Below the pieces are notes generated by a model. That model saw only the letters and a program-made list of their open reading frames with translations. It searched no databases and was not told the origin of the DNA. A DNA stretch of 64,000 nucleotides from Perca fluviatilis (lineage: Eukaryota > Chordata > Actinopteri > Perciformes > Percidae), in the NCBI RefSeq assembly GCF_010015445.1, contig NC_053119.1:7240550-7304549 (forward strand), in the 5' to 3' direction. Below, piece by piece: positions 1 through 22,900 of the stretch. How positions within the stretch are numbered: position 1 is the stretch's first letter; every line of letters begins with the position of its first letter. The position numbers were made by a program, and so were the translations under genes.

Positions 1-950
1 CTTTTTTTTTTACGATTTTGATGCTTTTGTTACCCAACCACCAAACACCAAGTTATTACCACTAGGTTTACACTTATCTTTTGAATTCATGGACAATAAT
101 CCTCATTTGTAGGAAATTATACCCAATTATACCAAACTGATTTATTTCACTCTATTTCATATATCTAATTATATTTCGTATATATTTTATTTTAATCATA
201 TAGCTGAACTGGCTTAAGTACTCTTTACAGGGCTGAAAATGTGAATAGTACTACCCACGGCTGAAAAGAGTACTTCAGAAGAATACTCTCAAATCGTTTG
301 ATTCCCACATTTGCCAGTAAAAAAAAAACATTCATAATTTGTTTTGATTTACTGTTAATATTGACCTAAAAAAGCGCTAGAACCAACCACAGCCAAGCCT
401 TATCTATCAATCAATCACTTTATCACCAGTCAATCTTTCAGGCCTCTATCGAAGAAACTAAACATGATTTAAAGGTTAGTGCATTAACAATACACAGATT
501 ATTTATTCATTTATGCTCTTATATTGCCAATATTAGTTCTACTTCTGAGGACAAACCAACCTTTGGTTGTAAAGAGTTTTTAGAAAGAACTTCAGATGTT
601 TACACACAGTTGGACACAGAACTAAGACTTATTATTATCACAGTCAGTTTCTCTTCATATTAAGTCTCCAGGTCGTATTCTTAAGAATGTATGCAGTTCT
701 TTCTCTCCTGGATATTAATGCTCCACCAACCAATGTCGTGTTATTCTGTCTGCTGGTTTTAATTCCTTATACTGTGGTTGTTAAACAGCAGCAGATACAT
801 CACTGCCCCCTGCTGTTCTCCTGCTGAAAATAAATAAATGAATATGAAGGAGGAACAGCTTCATAATATTAAAATCTGAGTTATTTAAAATCATTCAGTC
901 ATGTAGATTCTTGAATTAATGTATGTCTTCTCACAGATGTTTTCAAATCT

Positions 951-1049
<99 letters not shown>

Positions 1050-1436
1050 GTGTTGGTGCATCATTAACCTCAGGGTAGAGGACAGAGAGACAGTACTGAC
1101 AGCTGGATTAATGACAGCTGATTATAACAGAAAATATCAGCCCCAGAAAACATTAATTATAACAAACATTATTATTAATAATAATAATAATAATATTGTT
1201 CAGAGTTAGTCCCTGTATTACGGAAGGAGTGAGGACATGCAGTCTGATTGGTTCTTTAAAGAGGAGGTTAGGATCGGACAGAGAAATCAGTCACACGAGC
1301 CGGCCTCTCCTGAGAGCTCATTACTCCAACACGACAGCCGTATTAAACAGCAGCTGCGGTGCTTCCCTGATGGATAGGCTGCAGGTTCGCGGCGATGCAT
1401 GGAATTGTGGGAAAGATAATTAAGGAGGAAGACGCA
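1..1436. other. Left edge, no gene recognised
   Basis: AT-rich sequence with one long (CA)n tract at 952-1047 and a short ATT/AAT-rich stretch near 1168-1195. The remaining deaf1 exons (coiled coil and MYND finger) would have to lie to the left on the minus strand. I looked for them here and did not find them. Confidence 0.6.
952..1047. repeat. (CA)n microsatellite, about 96 bp
   Basis: Uninterrupted CA dinucleotide tract, read directly from the sequence. Confidence 0.99.
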
Positions 1437-2162
1437 TTAAAGTGCTCATATTATGCTTTTTGGCTTTTTCCCTTATTGTGTTATCTATCTTTTTTGTGCA
1501 CGTTATAGGTTTACAAAGTGAAAAAGCCCAAAGTCCCCCCCAAAGGGACTTACCATCTCCAACAGAAAACACTGTTCACAAACTGCTCCAAACAGCTCTA
1601 TTGTAGTCCAGTCCGTGTGTTACAAAGTGGTCACTTTGTAACACACGTTATAATGCTGGCCTAGCTGCTAGCGTGGCACGCCCTCATACTCTGCTTCTGA
1701 TTGGCTAGTAGTCCTTACCTAGGTACTGTCAGGGCACGCCCTCATACTCTGCTTCTTACTGGCTAGTAGTCCTTACCTAGGTACTGTCAGGGCACGCCCT
1801 CATACTCTGCTTCTTACTGGCTAGTAGTCCTTACCTAGGTACTGTCAGGGCACGCCCTCATACTCTGCTTCTGACTGGCTAGTAGTCCTTACCTAGCTAC
1901 TGTCAGGACACGCCCTCATACTCTGCTTCTGACTGGCTAGTAGTCCTTACCTTGGTACTGATCATGTGCGACTCCCAACAAAGATGAAACTGAAGTGAGA
2001 TGCCTCACTCTGTAGCTAAAACAAAGAGCTCAACACACAGGGTGAAAAGAGGAGCTTCAGCAAATATGGTGTTTTTTGAAAATTAAACCATGTAAACCTG
2101 TTCTGGTACAATCTCTAAATACAATTGTGAACCTGAAAATAAGCATAATATGAGCACTTTAA
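1437..2162. mobile_element. TTAA-flanked inverted-repeat DNA element with internal minisatellite
   Basis: The left end reads TTAAAGTGCTCATATTATGC. The right end is its inverse, GCATAATATGAGCACTTTAA, so about 20 bp are inverted and TTAA lies at both edges. No transposase frame is present, so it is non-autonomous. Inside (about 1674-1960) are five copies of a 58-bp unit. The TTAA edges suggest a piggyBac- or Kolobok-like TTAA-target transposase; the superfamily is not proven. Confidence 0.8.
1674..1960. repeat. 58-bp minisatellite, about 5 units
   Basis: The phrase CACGCCCTCATACTCTGCTT recurs every 58 bp (near 1675, 1733, 1791, 1849, 1907) with few substitutions. It lies wholly inside the TTAA-flanked element. 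Confidence 0.9.
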
Positions 2163-2382
2163 ACATCCTGTACAACCGACAAAGTTTAAGTGAAAACATT
2201 GACCAGCTGGTGGCGCTAAAGGAAAAGTCAGGGAATCGCAAAAGACAGCAGGATTCATCGTTTGGCCACAATGAATGTCTGCACAAAGGTGTTGAGATAT
2301 TTCAGTCTGAAACAGTCAAGTGGTGGAGCAACTGACAGACCATACAGCTGACATGGCTAAAAAAAAAAAAAAAAAAAAGAAC

Positions 2383-2760
2383 TACAGATAGTCTCGCATT
2401 GCCAGACCTTCCTCCACAGCACTGCAGAGGAGGGTCTAGCTAGTCCACACAACATTCCGGGATGGGAGAAAAACGTGCTCTGGTTTATTGGCATTTCTTT
2501 AAACCAATCACAATCGTCATGGGCGGCGCTGAACGGCCAGACTCAATGATGGTGCCGCTGCAAAACAGCCTCTGGAAGGAACTTGTTTTGGTGGAACGTA
2601 TGTACTTTCAAAGGTTGTTTTAGTCGTGCGACAGAAAACTCTGATTGGACAGATAGTCTAGCTAGCTGTCTGGATTTACCCTGCAGAGATCTGAGGAGCA
2701 GTTAACCACAGTCCTCACAAATCCACCGGAGGTTAGAGCGCCAACACACACAAGACAACA
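2383..2760. repeat. Dispersed non-autonomous repeat, probable MITE
   Basis: Begins near AGATAGTCTCGCATTGCCAG and holds a small palindrome around the paired CCTCC/GGAGG at 2410-2436. I recognise this block as a common teleost interspersed repeat, but no second copy is in this window, so its edges and family rest on memory. A poly(A) run at 2361-2379 lies just upstream. Confidence 0.45.
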
Positions 2761-2892
2761 CAAAGGTGGAAGGTGACGGGCATCAGGTGTAATTTCCAGC
2801 GGCACCTGAACAATCCAGGAAGTGGACCGTCGATAGAGACTGAACTACAGACGATGAGACAGTGTGAATGGTAACAGTGATGGATCTGGTAC

Positions 2893-14149
<11,257 letters not shown>

Positions 14150-15068
14150 TCCTCCTCCGAACGACAAAAGCCGAATGTGACCGAGCAGCCGCGGGGCTGA
14201 GTGTGGTCCGAGTGTAGCCGAGCCAGGTACGAACCAAAGTAGAACCGCAAACACGGAACCTGTTTACCGATATTCGCTCAAATTAACGGAAATGTAAAGT
14301 AAAACGTTCAAGAATCCGGCGAGCTGATCCGGAGAGAGGAAGCCGCTCAACCGTTTGTTTTTCATAAAGATTCAGGAACATATGGAAGCCCATTTCCGCC
14401 AGTAAAAGAACAAAAATAAGATGAAAACGTTGCCTTGATAAAAATAAAAAAATATCCCCATGGTATTGTGATGATATATATGAGATAAAAAGTAATACTT
14501 GTGAAATAAGTCATATTTATAAGATTTTTTAAATTTTAAATCGAAAAAATATGAGATAAAAAAAAATTATGATCATAATTATGGGATTAATTGGCTACAA
14601 ATTAAAAATCAAAATATCTTCCTCCTCATCCATACTTTACTTCCTAAAAGTTCCTGTTTTGGGACCATAATTGGAGTGTTGTTGAAGCATTAATTTTACC
14701 TCTGCTTACTATGTTACCATCACATCTTGTCATCTCTGTTCATGAACAGGAAGCTGATATCGAAACAAAAGACATACACTAAAAACAAACACTTATTTTA
14801 AATGACTTTTAACTGATCCTAATTTTAAATATTATTATTGGAAATGTTGTAGTATTGTGTTTTTAAATTAATTTATTACATTTTTAAATTGTTTTAATAT
14901 ATCAGAGTCCATCTGCAAGCCACTAGAGGGAGCATGCGCATATACATGTATACACCATTATTAATGTGATATTTTAATATTAAAGTATTACTAAAATGAT
15001 ATAAAACTATACATTTTATTCATAGATTATTTTAATTATTTTATATGCTATCTATCTATATATATATA
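14150..15068. other. Sequence upstream of deaf1, no gene recognised
   Basis: The first 100-200 bp upstream of the deaf1 start are CpG-rich, continuing from exon 1, and probably include the 5' UTR and promoter. I see no clear TATA box. Beyond about 14280 the sequence becomes AT-rich with no recognisable coding. Confidence 0.4.
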
Positions 15069-15603
15069 CAGTACAGGCCAAAAGTTTGGACACACCTTCT
15101 CATTCAATGTGTTTCTTTATTTTCATGACTATTTACGTTGTAGATTCTCACTGAAGGTATCAAAACTATGAATGAACACATATGAAATTATGTACTTAAC
15201 AAAAAAGTGTGAAATAACTGAAAACATGTCTTATATTTTAGATTCTTCAAAGTAGCCACCCTTTGCTTTTTTTGATAACTCTGCAAACCCTTGGTGTTCT
15301 CTCAATGAGCTTCATGAGGTAGTCACCTGAAATGGTTTTCACTTCACAGGTGTGCTTTGTCAGGGTTAATTAGTGGAATTTTGTCCCTTATTAACAAAAA
15401 AAGCAAAGGGTGGCTACTTTGAAGAATCTAAAATATAAGACATGTTTTCAGTTATTTCACACTTTTTCGTTAAGTACATAATTCCATATGTGTTCATTCA
15501 TAGTTTTGATGCCTTCAGTGAGAATCTACAATGTAAATAGTCATGAAAATAAAAAGGAAACGCATTGAATGAGAAAGTGTGTCCAAACTTTTGGCCTGTA
15601 CTG
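15069..15603. mobile_element. Tc1/mariner-type fold-back element, copy 3
   Basis: Ends CAGTACAGG and CCTGTACTG, TA on each side, inserted in a (TA)n-like palindrome. 535 bp with two long inverted arms. Between deaf1 and the first zinc-finger gene. Confidence 0.88.
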
Positions 15604-16923
15604 TATATATATAGATGTTACATCTCAAGGGGCTATTCCTAATAAAGAATTTCCACATATTTGAAAGTTTTTTCAAAAATTAAAAAGTCTTAACATGAAT
15701 CCAAAATATTAGCAAATATAAATTCCCACTGATGATAGGCTTACTGGCCTATAGGTAAGGTAGTCACTACGGTAGCCATCCACAGATACAGTTAATCTTA
15801 AGGATTCACTGTGCCACATGTATTTTGGACATTAAAATATTATTTATAAAATCATGTCAACAATTAGTAGACTATTTTAATAGCTTAGTATTCTATGCAA
15901 AAAAAGGTAGGCTATGTATAAAGGCTTTAGGCCGCCCTACACGTTATTGTAGGCCCAGTTTAATATGCAACTTTATATTATACAATATACGTAGTAGGGG
16001 GTCCCTGCTCCGTCTCTCTTTCAGTTGAGGGGTCCTTGGCTTAAAAAACATTGAAGACCCCTGCTCTAGATTGATCATGCTAGTAGCTAGCGAGTTGTTG
16101 GTTAAAGGCTGGTAAACAGCTGGTTAACATTACAGAGTTAAATTCATGGAGGTACGGGAGAATAACCTGTCGATAGAAAAAATATTTATTTTTAATTATT
16201 TATTTTGGGCAATCCCACAATCTCTACAAAGCTAACGTTAGCTCAATTTACTTGTTGACTAGCGTTAAACAGGGACAGGAAATCGCCTCTGTTGCTTGAA
16301 ATTCCAGCAGATATCTTAGGTTTTGTGTTTACATATGTGGTATTTATTCAGTTTGGGAAATACTACGATCCATAGATGTGAATACGTATCTATATGCTAT
16401 GATCTCTACAAAGCTAACGCTTTTGCTGGCTGACTAAACCATAGACAGTATATAAGGACCAGAAATTCTCTCTGTTGCTTGAAGTTGGCGGACAAACTTT
16501 CTCCTTTGGGATGGAACACAATTTTACTGCGTGGCTTGTTATACGATTGTTACTACAGCCAAATGCACAGAATAGGCCAGGGATATTGCACTAGCTAGTG
16601 CCCTATATTTAGAATATATAGGGCACTAGTACTAGCTAGTGTTTCGCGAATGTTCTCGTGTGCATCGCATAGCAACGATATTTCTTCAACAGAAATTGTA
16701 AGCGGAACAAAAAACATATGTACAATTCACTGTCGGAACTTAACAGTGTAACAGCGGAAGTAAACAGAAGACGGGCTGCTTATGCTTATATCTATGGCTG
16801 CTGTTACGTTCGTTACGTTACCTGCAGGTAACCGCTCTCTTAATCCATCCATGCAGGTAACGGGTTAGTAAATTAGGGACGTTAGTTCATCTGTAAAACT
16901 TGAATACGTGTGATTAAACAACA
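15604..16923. other. Spacer before zinc-finger gene A
   Basis: Holds an old repeat with the teleost phrase GGGGTCCTTGGCTTAAAAAA (about 15990-16065) and a small palindrome at about 16595-16645 (CTAGCTAGTGCCCTATAT and its inverse). From about 16840 on it is similar to the sequence upstream of gene B (GTTAGTTCATCTGTAAAAC), which marks the start of the duplication and probably the 5' UTR. Confidence 0.5.
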
Positions 16924-17098
16924 ATGTCTTCAGTTGAGCATCTTAGAGAGTTTGTCAACGAGCGACTGACGGCTGCTGCTGAAGAAATATTCGGAGTTTT
17001 AAAAAATACTATCGTCGAGTACGAGGAAGAGATAACCCGTCAGCGCAGACGGTTGGACGTCGTTTGGAAACCTGAAATAAAATTACACAGGATCAAAG
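16924..17098 (+). CDS. Zinc-finger gene A, coding exon 1
   Basis: 175 bp, 58 codons plus one base; donor ATCAAAG|GTGAAT. ATG in the context AACAACAATGT (A at -3). Nearly identical to exon 1 of gene B. Confidence 0.93.
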
Positions 17099-19350
17099 GT
17101 GAATACAACTTGTTTTCATAGAAACTACAAAACAGAGATACGGATCATATAACGCCCTAAGTGTTTAACCCTCCTGTTGTCCTCTGGTCAAAGTTGACCC
17201 ATTTTCAAAAAGTTTCTATATCAGAAATGTGGGTTTCTTTCAACCACATTTTCAAAAGAACTAAGGTGGATGGCTCCCTACAACGCTCTTTACAAGTTTT
17301 ATTCAATTTCATAGCATTTGAAAAAAAACATTTATAAAAGAACGTGTGAAAAAAGTGACAAAATGTCGGGAAAAGCTTAAAAAACGATGGGATAAAGGTC
17401 AAAAGGTGCAGAAAAAAAGTTGCATGGTCGACGGGAAGACAACACAAGGGTTAAATACAACTGGTGCTACTTTTCTTGCACGTCTGCATTTCTTTCTTTA
17501 CCATCAGACTGGCATCATATTGCTTTTATTTTCTGTCTCTTTTTTTTTTTTTTTTAAAGAGCTTTATTCAAGGTTTTACAAATTATAGGTTACATTTAAA
17601 CATACAATGGGCCACGTTAAAACAATCAATATAAACAATACAACAATTACCAACATTTAACAAAATGTGCAGATTGAGCTTAAAGTGCATACAGAGCATG
17701 GAGAGCAGGATAAAGTGCAAATAGTCTTTTGTAAAGTGTGTAGAGTCTTTTATAAAGTGCATGGAGTATTTCATAAAGTTTTCTGTCTCTCCAGAGCTCC
17801 CACAGCAACATGTCTGTAAGGAGGAAGAGGAGGGTCCGATTCAGGAGAGGAGCTCCAGTCTGGACCAGGAGGAGCCAAAGCCTCCCCAGATTAAACAGGA
17901 ACAGGAGGGACTCTGCACCAGTCAGGAGGGAGAGCAGCTCACACTGAAGCAGGAGACTGACGCCTCTATGTTGACTCCTACTCACAGTGAAGGTCAGACT
18001 CTGAACTGGGATCCTGATGACCCTCTCGGTGCAGCAGAGGAAGAGTCTGCAGTCAGCATGCCAGTTATAGCCTCTGTGGTGTCCGAAGCACATGGTGACC
18101 CACAGCTCCGCTCTCACAACTCTCAGGAAGCTGAGAGCAAAAACCAGGAAGGAGGCGAGCATAGAGATTCAGGATCAACTAGAAAAACAGAGCCCAAACC
18201 AAAGAGAAGACGTCACAAAAGCAACAGCCACACCAACAATGTCAACAACCCGAACTTGTTAAAGATTCACAGTAATACTAACACAGGTAAAACGTCTTAT
18301 AAATGTCACACATGTGGGAAAGATTTTAAGTCTAATTCACAACTTCAGACACACTTGAGAATCCACACAGGTGAGAAGATGTTTTCTTGCAAAACATGTG
18401 GGAAAGATTTTCGACTCAAAAGCGAATTGACAGTCCACCTGAGAACCCACACAGGTGAGAAGTTGTTTACGTGTAAAACATGTGGGAAAGATTTCAAACA
18501 ATCTTGTAACTTTTTGACCCACACGAGAATCCACACAGGCGAGAAGCCGTATCCTTGCGAAACGTGTGGGAAAGATTTCAGAAGTAACGGGGATTTGACA
18601 GTCCACACGAGAACCCACACTGGCGAGAGGCCGTATTCTTGCAAAACATGTGGGAAAGATTTCAGAACTACCAGTGCATTAACGATCCACACGAGAACCC
18701 ACACAGGCGAGAAGCCGTATTCTTGCAAAACATGTGGGAAAGATTTCAGAAGTTCAGGTGCATTTACAATCCACATGAGAACCCACACAGGCGAGAAGCC
18801 GTATTCTTGCAAGACATGCGGGAAAACTTTCAGATTCCATGGTGAGTTCACCGTTCACACGAGAACGCACACAGGCGAGCGGCCCTATCCTTGCAAAAAG
18901 TGTGGGAGAGCTTTCAGGAACAATCGGGAATTGACAATCCACGTGAGAATCCACACTGGCGACAAGCCCTACCTTTGCGCGACCTGCAAGAAAAGATTCA
19001 ATACCATGTCGGACGTGAACAGGCACATGAGAACCCACACGGGGGAGAAGCCGTATCCTTGCAAGACCTGCAGGAAAAGATTCAGTAACGTGTCCAACAT
19101 GAAAACGCACATGAGAACCCACACTGGCGACAAGCCTCACCTTTGCAAGACCTGCGAGAAAAGATTCAATTCTGTATCGGACTTGAGTAGGCACCTGATG
19201 ACCCACAATGCCGAAAGGCCGTACCCTTGCAAGACCTGCGGGCAAAGATTCAGTCTCATGTCGAACATGAACAGGCACATGAGAACCCACTCGAGCGGTG
19301 ACGGTTTGAGCACTCGAACCAAATCACCAAACCAAACCAAGTCACGGTGA
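16924..19350 (+). CDS. C2H2 zinc-finger protein, tandem copy A (12 fingers)
   Basis: Two coding exons, 16924-17098 and 17795-19350 (phase 1 join, RIK|ELPQQHV), give 576 residues. Residues 1-58 form a charged, probably helical module (MSSVEHLREFVNERL...) that I know from expanded teleost zinc-finger families. An acidic linker follows (EEEEGPIQERSSSLDQEEP), then a basic patch (PKPKRRRHK). From about residue 235 come 12 consecutive C2H2 fingers with TGEK/TGER linkers. The linker between fingers 11 and 12 is degenerate (HNAER). The tail SSGDGLSTRTKSPNQ... ends at TGA in 19348-19350. It is probably a sequence-specific nuclear DNA-binding protein; its targets are unknown and no orthologue name is justified. 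Confidence 0.93.
17165..17454. mobile_element. piggyBac-type MITE in intron 1 of zinc-finger gene A
   Basis: Left edge TTAA|CCCTCCTGTTGTCC, right edge GGAAGACAACACAAGGG|TTAA. At the matching site gene B has a single TTAA (23521-23524), an empty site that shows the duplicated target was TTAA. CCC/GGG ends with a TTAA target are typical of piggyBac. 290 bp, no frame. Confidence 0.85.
17541..17778 (-). mobile_element. Poly(A) retrocopy in the 3' splice region of zinc-finger gene A
   Basis: Starts with 15 T (17541-17555). On the minus strand it ends GAATAAAGCTCTTT-poly(A), so it is a reverse-transcribed RNA 3' end with its polyadenylation signal. The 12-bp sequence TTTTCTGTCTCT occurs on both sides (17529-17540 and 17779-17790), and once in gene B at the same place. 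The source RNA is not identified; it contains short repeats of CTTTATAAAAGACT type. Confidence 0.85.
17795..19350 (+). CDS. Zinc-finger gene A, coding exon 2 (all fingers)
   Basis: Acceptor TTCTGTCTCTCCAG|AGCTCC. 1556 bp. Recognition-helix residues (-1,2,3,6) of the 12 fingers as read: SSQT, LSEV, QCNT, SGDV, TSAI, SGAI, FGEV, NREI, TSDR, NSNT, SSDR, LSNR. Long antisense frames across 18337-19373 are mirror images of the finger repeats, not genes. Confidence 0.94.
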
Positions 19351-19377
19351 ACGAGTCTGTCACACGTCAGCATTGAA

Positions 19378-19458
19378 CGTTAACGTAAGAGTACACACCG
19401 GTGAGAGGCCGTATTCTTTAAACACCTTTGGGGAAAGATTGAACATCATACAGACAAA
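19378..19458 (+). pseudogene. Decayed 13th zinc finger behind the stop of gene A
   Basis: Reads VRVHTGERPYSLNTFGERLN: the linker and spacing of a finger are recognisable, but both zinc-binding cysteines are lost (Leu and Phe). It lies 28 bp or more past the stop codon and is followed at once by a MITE, so it is a remnant of a once longer array. Confidence 0.75.
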
Positions 19459-19931
19459 CCAGTCCCTCCAGAAAAACGTGATTATGCGATCGCATAATTC
19501 AACGCATAATCAGCCAAAGTCTGCATTTTTTTTCAAATACGCCGCACTTTCGCTGCATAAATTGCCGATTTCCGCTTGCATGATTTCATAATCCCCGCAT
19601 TTTCGTTGCAAAAAAGTCACATATATCTTAGCAGAAAGTTGAAAAATGTTTAGTTTATGCAGCCATTTTCCCCTGTTGCCATAGGAACGTTATGAAGTGA
19701 CGTAATTACGTGACGTGAACATCTTCGAAAAGCAGGGTGTTGGGGGAATCACTTTTTTTTCTCTTGTTCATCAAACCGCAGTTTTTGCAAGTTCCCGCAA
19801 TTTCATCGCATAAAACTGCATAAATATCATATATAGCGTATTCCATCGCATTTAAGAAAACGTGCCGCATAATCAAGGATTTTTGCCCGCAACAATCACA
19901 AAAAAAACTCTGCATTTCTCTGGAAGGACTG
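19459..19931. mobile_element. MITE with CCAGTCCCTCCAGAAA-type ends
   Basis: Left CCAGTCCCTCCAGAAA, right TTTCTCTGGAAGGACTGG, nearly inverse. The interior is rich in GCATAAT and TTGCAAAAA words, as in a known teleost repeat. It interrupts the 3' region of gene A: sequence matching gene B resumes just after it. Confidence 0.65.
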
Positions 19932-22900
19932 GCAAATGGTCTTCTATTTGAGGAGTGAGGAGCCACATTAATGCAGCAATTATTCTCAAACCTCATACCT
20001 GACTAAACAATCCATAAACAGGACAAATCATCAACCCCTTCTGGATGAGGTTTCGCCCACTAAAATTAATTTTTGTGATGGCAACCTCTCTGTCAAGTCA
20101 AACTGGAGTAAAGGCTGTTTAAATCACAAGCAGCTGTTTAAAACGGACAATATTGTTGAAGTGGGCGGAACCATTGTGCCCTGCCGAGTTTCCGCTCGGG
20201 GCTTTAAAAAGGAGACCACATCGGAAGTAAAGAGGAACGTTGGTTGACGAGCGGGCAAACTGCAAGAGTTTAAAAGAAGCAGCAGAGAGCAGAAGAGAGC
20301 AGTCAAGTGTTCATAAACTTCTGGTGTACTTACAAACTTTCCAATCCATCGTTTTATGAGTACATAACCTATTTGTACTACTTGTAGACGTTTGGTATCA
20401 TTTCGGGCATTATTAGTGGGGTAACTTACAAGATACAAACGTGGGTCCATTAGCCCCTGCGCTAAGCTATTCAGCGGCTAACGCTACTCTACGCTAACTC
20501 TCCCAATGTTCAACCCAGGTGAAAAAAGCTTCTGGGGGGGTGTTTGGCTCGAGGTCATGGTGCAAAGGACCCTAGGGTGAGTTACTCCGAACCATCACTT
20601 TAAAGAGCACTTCAACTTCTACTCAAGTCACTTTTTTGATAGAGCACTTTTACTGAAGTCTGGGTCTCTAGTAGTTCATATATGTCTGCGTGTATGGGTG
20701 TTGCGTTTTAACCCAAACCTAACCCTAGCCTGTCTCAAATAAGACCCTCATCATTTGGGACACTCCGTTTTTGGAAAATAATTTGGGACGCTAAACTGCA
20801 CGTGTACCGTAACGGAGCGATGGGTGGAGGTAGTGTTTGGTAACTGTTAAAAGTGTATACTGCTTCGGGTTTTATAGCAAACCTGGTGAGATAAAGGGCT
20901 AATATGAGTTTATTTATAATGCTTTTGATGTTATGTATGGTGTTGGTTTAAATCATTGCACTTTAAATACTTAAAATAGGTATGATAAAATGTTTAATTA
21001 CTACTTTTAGATATGGGAAAAAGTACTATAAAAATGTTTTATATTGGGTTTAAAAAATGGTTGAAAAATATGATTTAAAAATGTGTATTTTCTATCTTTG
21101 TGTTTTAAAGGTTTTTCTACTGCTACTGCTATAAAAGACTACGCTGTTAAGCAGCTTAAGACAAATCAGGAATCCAAATGCCTTCCTTGGCTGAAGCAAT
21201 AATTCAAATGGAACTGTCAATTTTGAACTCCTGAAGTGTGCCAAAATAAAAGGTGGAAAAAAGGAAAAGAAGTGTTTGGTCATTGACTGAAATCCAGTTC
21301 TTTATTTCAGGGTGGATGCATCAAATCCCTTTTCAAGTGGGGAATCTGCACACAAATTAGAAGAGACTTGTCTTTAATTGTTTATAAATCATTTCCCATT
21401 AAAACATGTCACAATATCCCATTGTAATGAAGTAGTACATCAACAACAATGACCTCAGGTTTGGTTAAAGTGACCTGCTTTTCCCTTTATTACTGTATTA
21501 CTCATATTTCTGTTCTCAACGATATTTCATTGAAACGATTGTAATCTCCCAAATCTTTGAAAAATCTTTTGTTGCATTAAGTGAGTGCATGGTTCCTACA
21601 AATGCTTGTCCTGTTAAACGAATATAGTTTTTTACAACGTTCATTCACTACCTCAGCTATTTGAGTGGATAGAGAACTCTCTGAGGTTGAAGATGAAAAA
21701 CTTAAATATAAATGATTGGCCTCTGAAATGAGTAAATCCTCTAGTAGCGTGGGTCACTAATGTTTTCATCCTGCCAGCCAGTCAATATACTAGTGTATAG
21801 TGTCATGTGCTGTGGTTGATAATGTTGATAACTTTAATACTTGTATGCAAAATCAGAATTTGTGAATGGGTTCAAATAAATCAAAATTTAGACACTCCAT
21901 TGATAATGTATTTTACACTTTACCATGAGTACAGTACTTAAGTAAATACATTTTCCACTTTCAGGATTTGATGAGGACATAAAATTCAGCGGGTAAATGA
22001 TAACCGAGCACAATCGTTATGCTTAGTTTAAATAAAAAAGGACTGTTACTGTTGCCTATTTTTGAGCGGAATTTATGAGTGGAAACTGGGAAAATAGCAT
22101 GCTTTGGACTGAAATGGCAAACATGAGAAAAAGAGCTAAATCTGATGGAGTAGAAACTACCATTTTAACACGGGGCACTAAAAACCTGATATAAAATAAT
22201 GCACTGTTTTATGCTATAATGGCCGTGTGATCAAACATTGTTTTTAATGCGGACATGTTTTACCTTTAGGGTCTTAGTGTCTGTTGTTTGGCTAGTCTGT
22301 AGTGACTCTCTCTGCCCTGTACAGTCTTAAGATCAGGAACATCTAGTCGACAGGATTTGCTCTATGAAATCATGACAGCACATGCAGGAATAAGAAGACA
22401 AGGTATTAATATTGAATATATGTGGGTTCCTGCTCACATAATGAGAGGGTGGACAAGCTAGCCAAGCAAGCAGTTATTAAATGATCAAAATCAGAAGGAA
22501 AGAGCATTGTGTGGAAATAAACAAAGTGGCAACAGCACTGGGAACAACAACAACAAAAGGGAAGACGTGTATAACATCCAAAATAGTGTTGGTAATGTAA
22601 GGAGAGGAGGAGGAGGAGGAGGAGGAGGAGGAGGAATTAGGAAAGAGGAGACATCATCACCAGACTGAGAATTGGGCATACTTATTTAAATAGTACGCTT
22701 TTCATCATGGGGAAACATCCAACAGTAGTAGAAACTGTGCAACATGTTTGAACTAAATGTAGGAAATATATGTTAGAGAGAAGGATCGTGATGGAGGGGA
22801 ATCAATGAGAAGAGCAGGACTGAGGGGAACTGGATTGGGAAACCTACTGGATTGTGGAGGAGGTGAACAAGGCAGGAAGGTATCTCATCTAGTTTATGAA

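Noticed and set aside
919..1209. Open frames reading poly-(TH) or poly-(CV) here and at 8373-8680, 11464-11958, 41038-41546
   Set aside because: They are translations of (CA)n/(TG)n microsatellites. The one at 11464-11958 only seems protein-like because it crosses deaf1 exon 3.
1..2892. Search for the last deaf1 exons (coiled coil, MYND)
   Set aside because: No minus-strand CxxC...CxxC MYND pattern was seen; the exons must be outside the window.
17680..18162. 160-codon minus-strand frame over the start of zinc-finger gene A exon 2 (and 23600-23941)
   Set aside because: Antisense of the acidic linker; the plus strand has the clear gene.
18337..19373. Long minus-strand frames opposite the zinc fingers (also 24140-24783)
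   Set aside because: Periodic antisense of the finger repeats; no independent domain, start context or splice logic.
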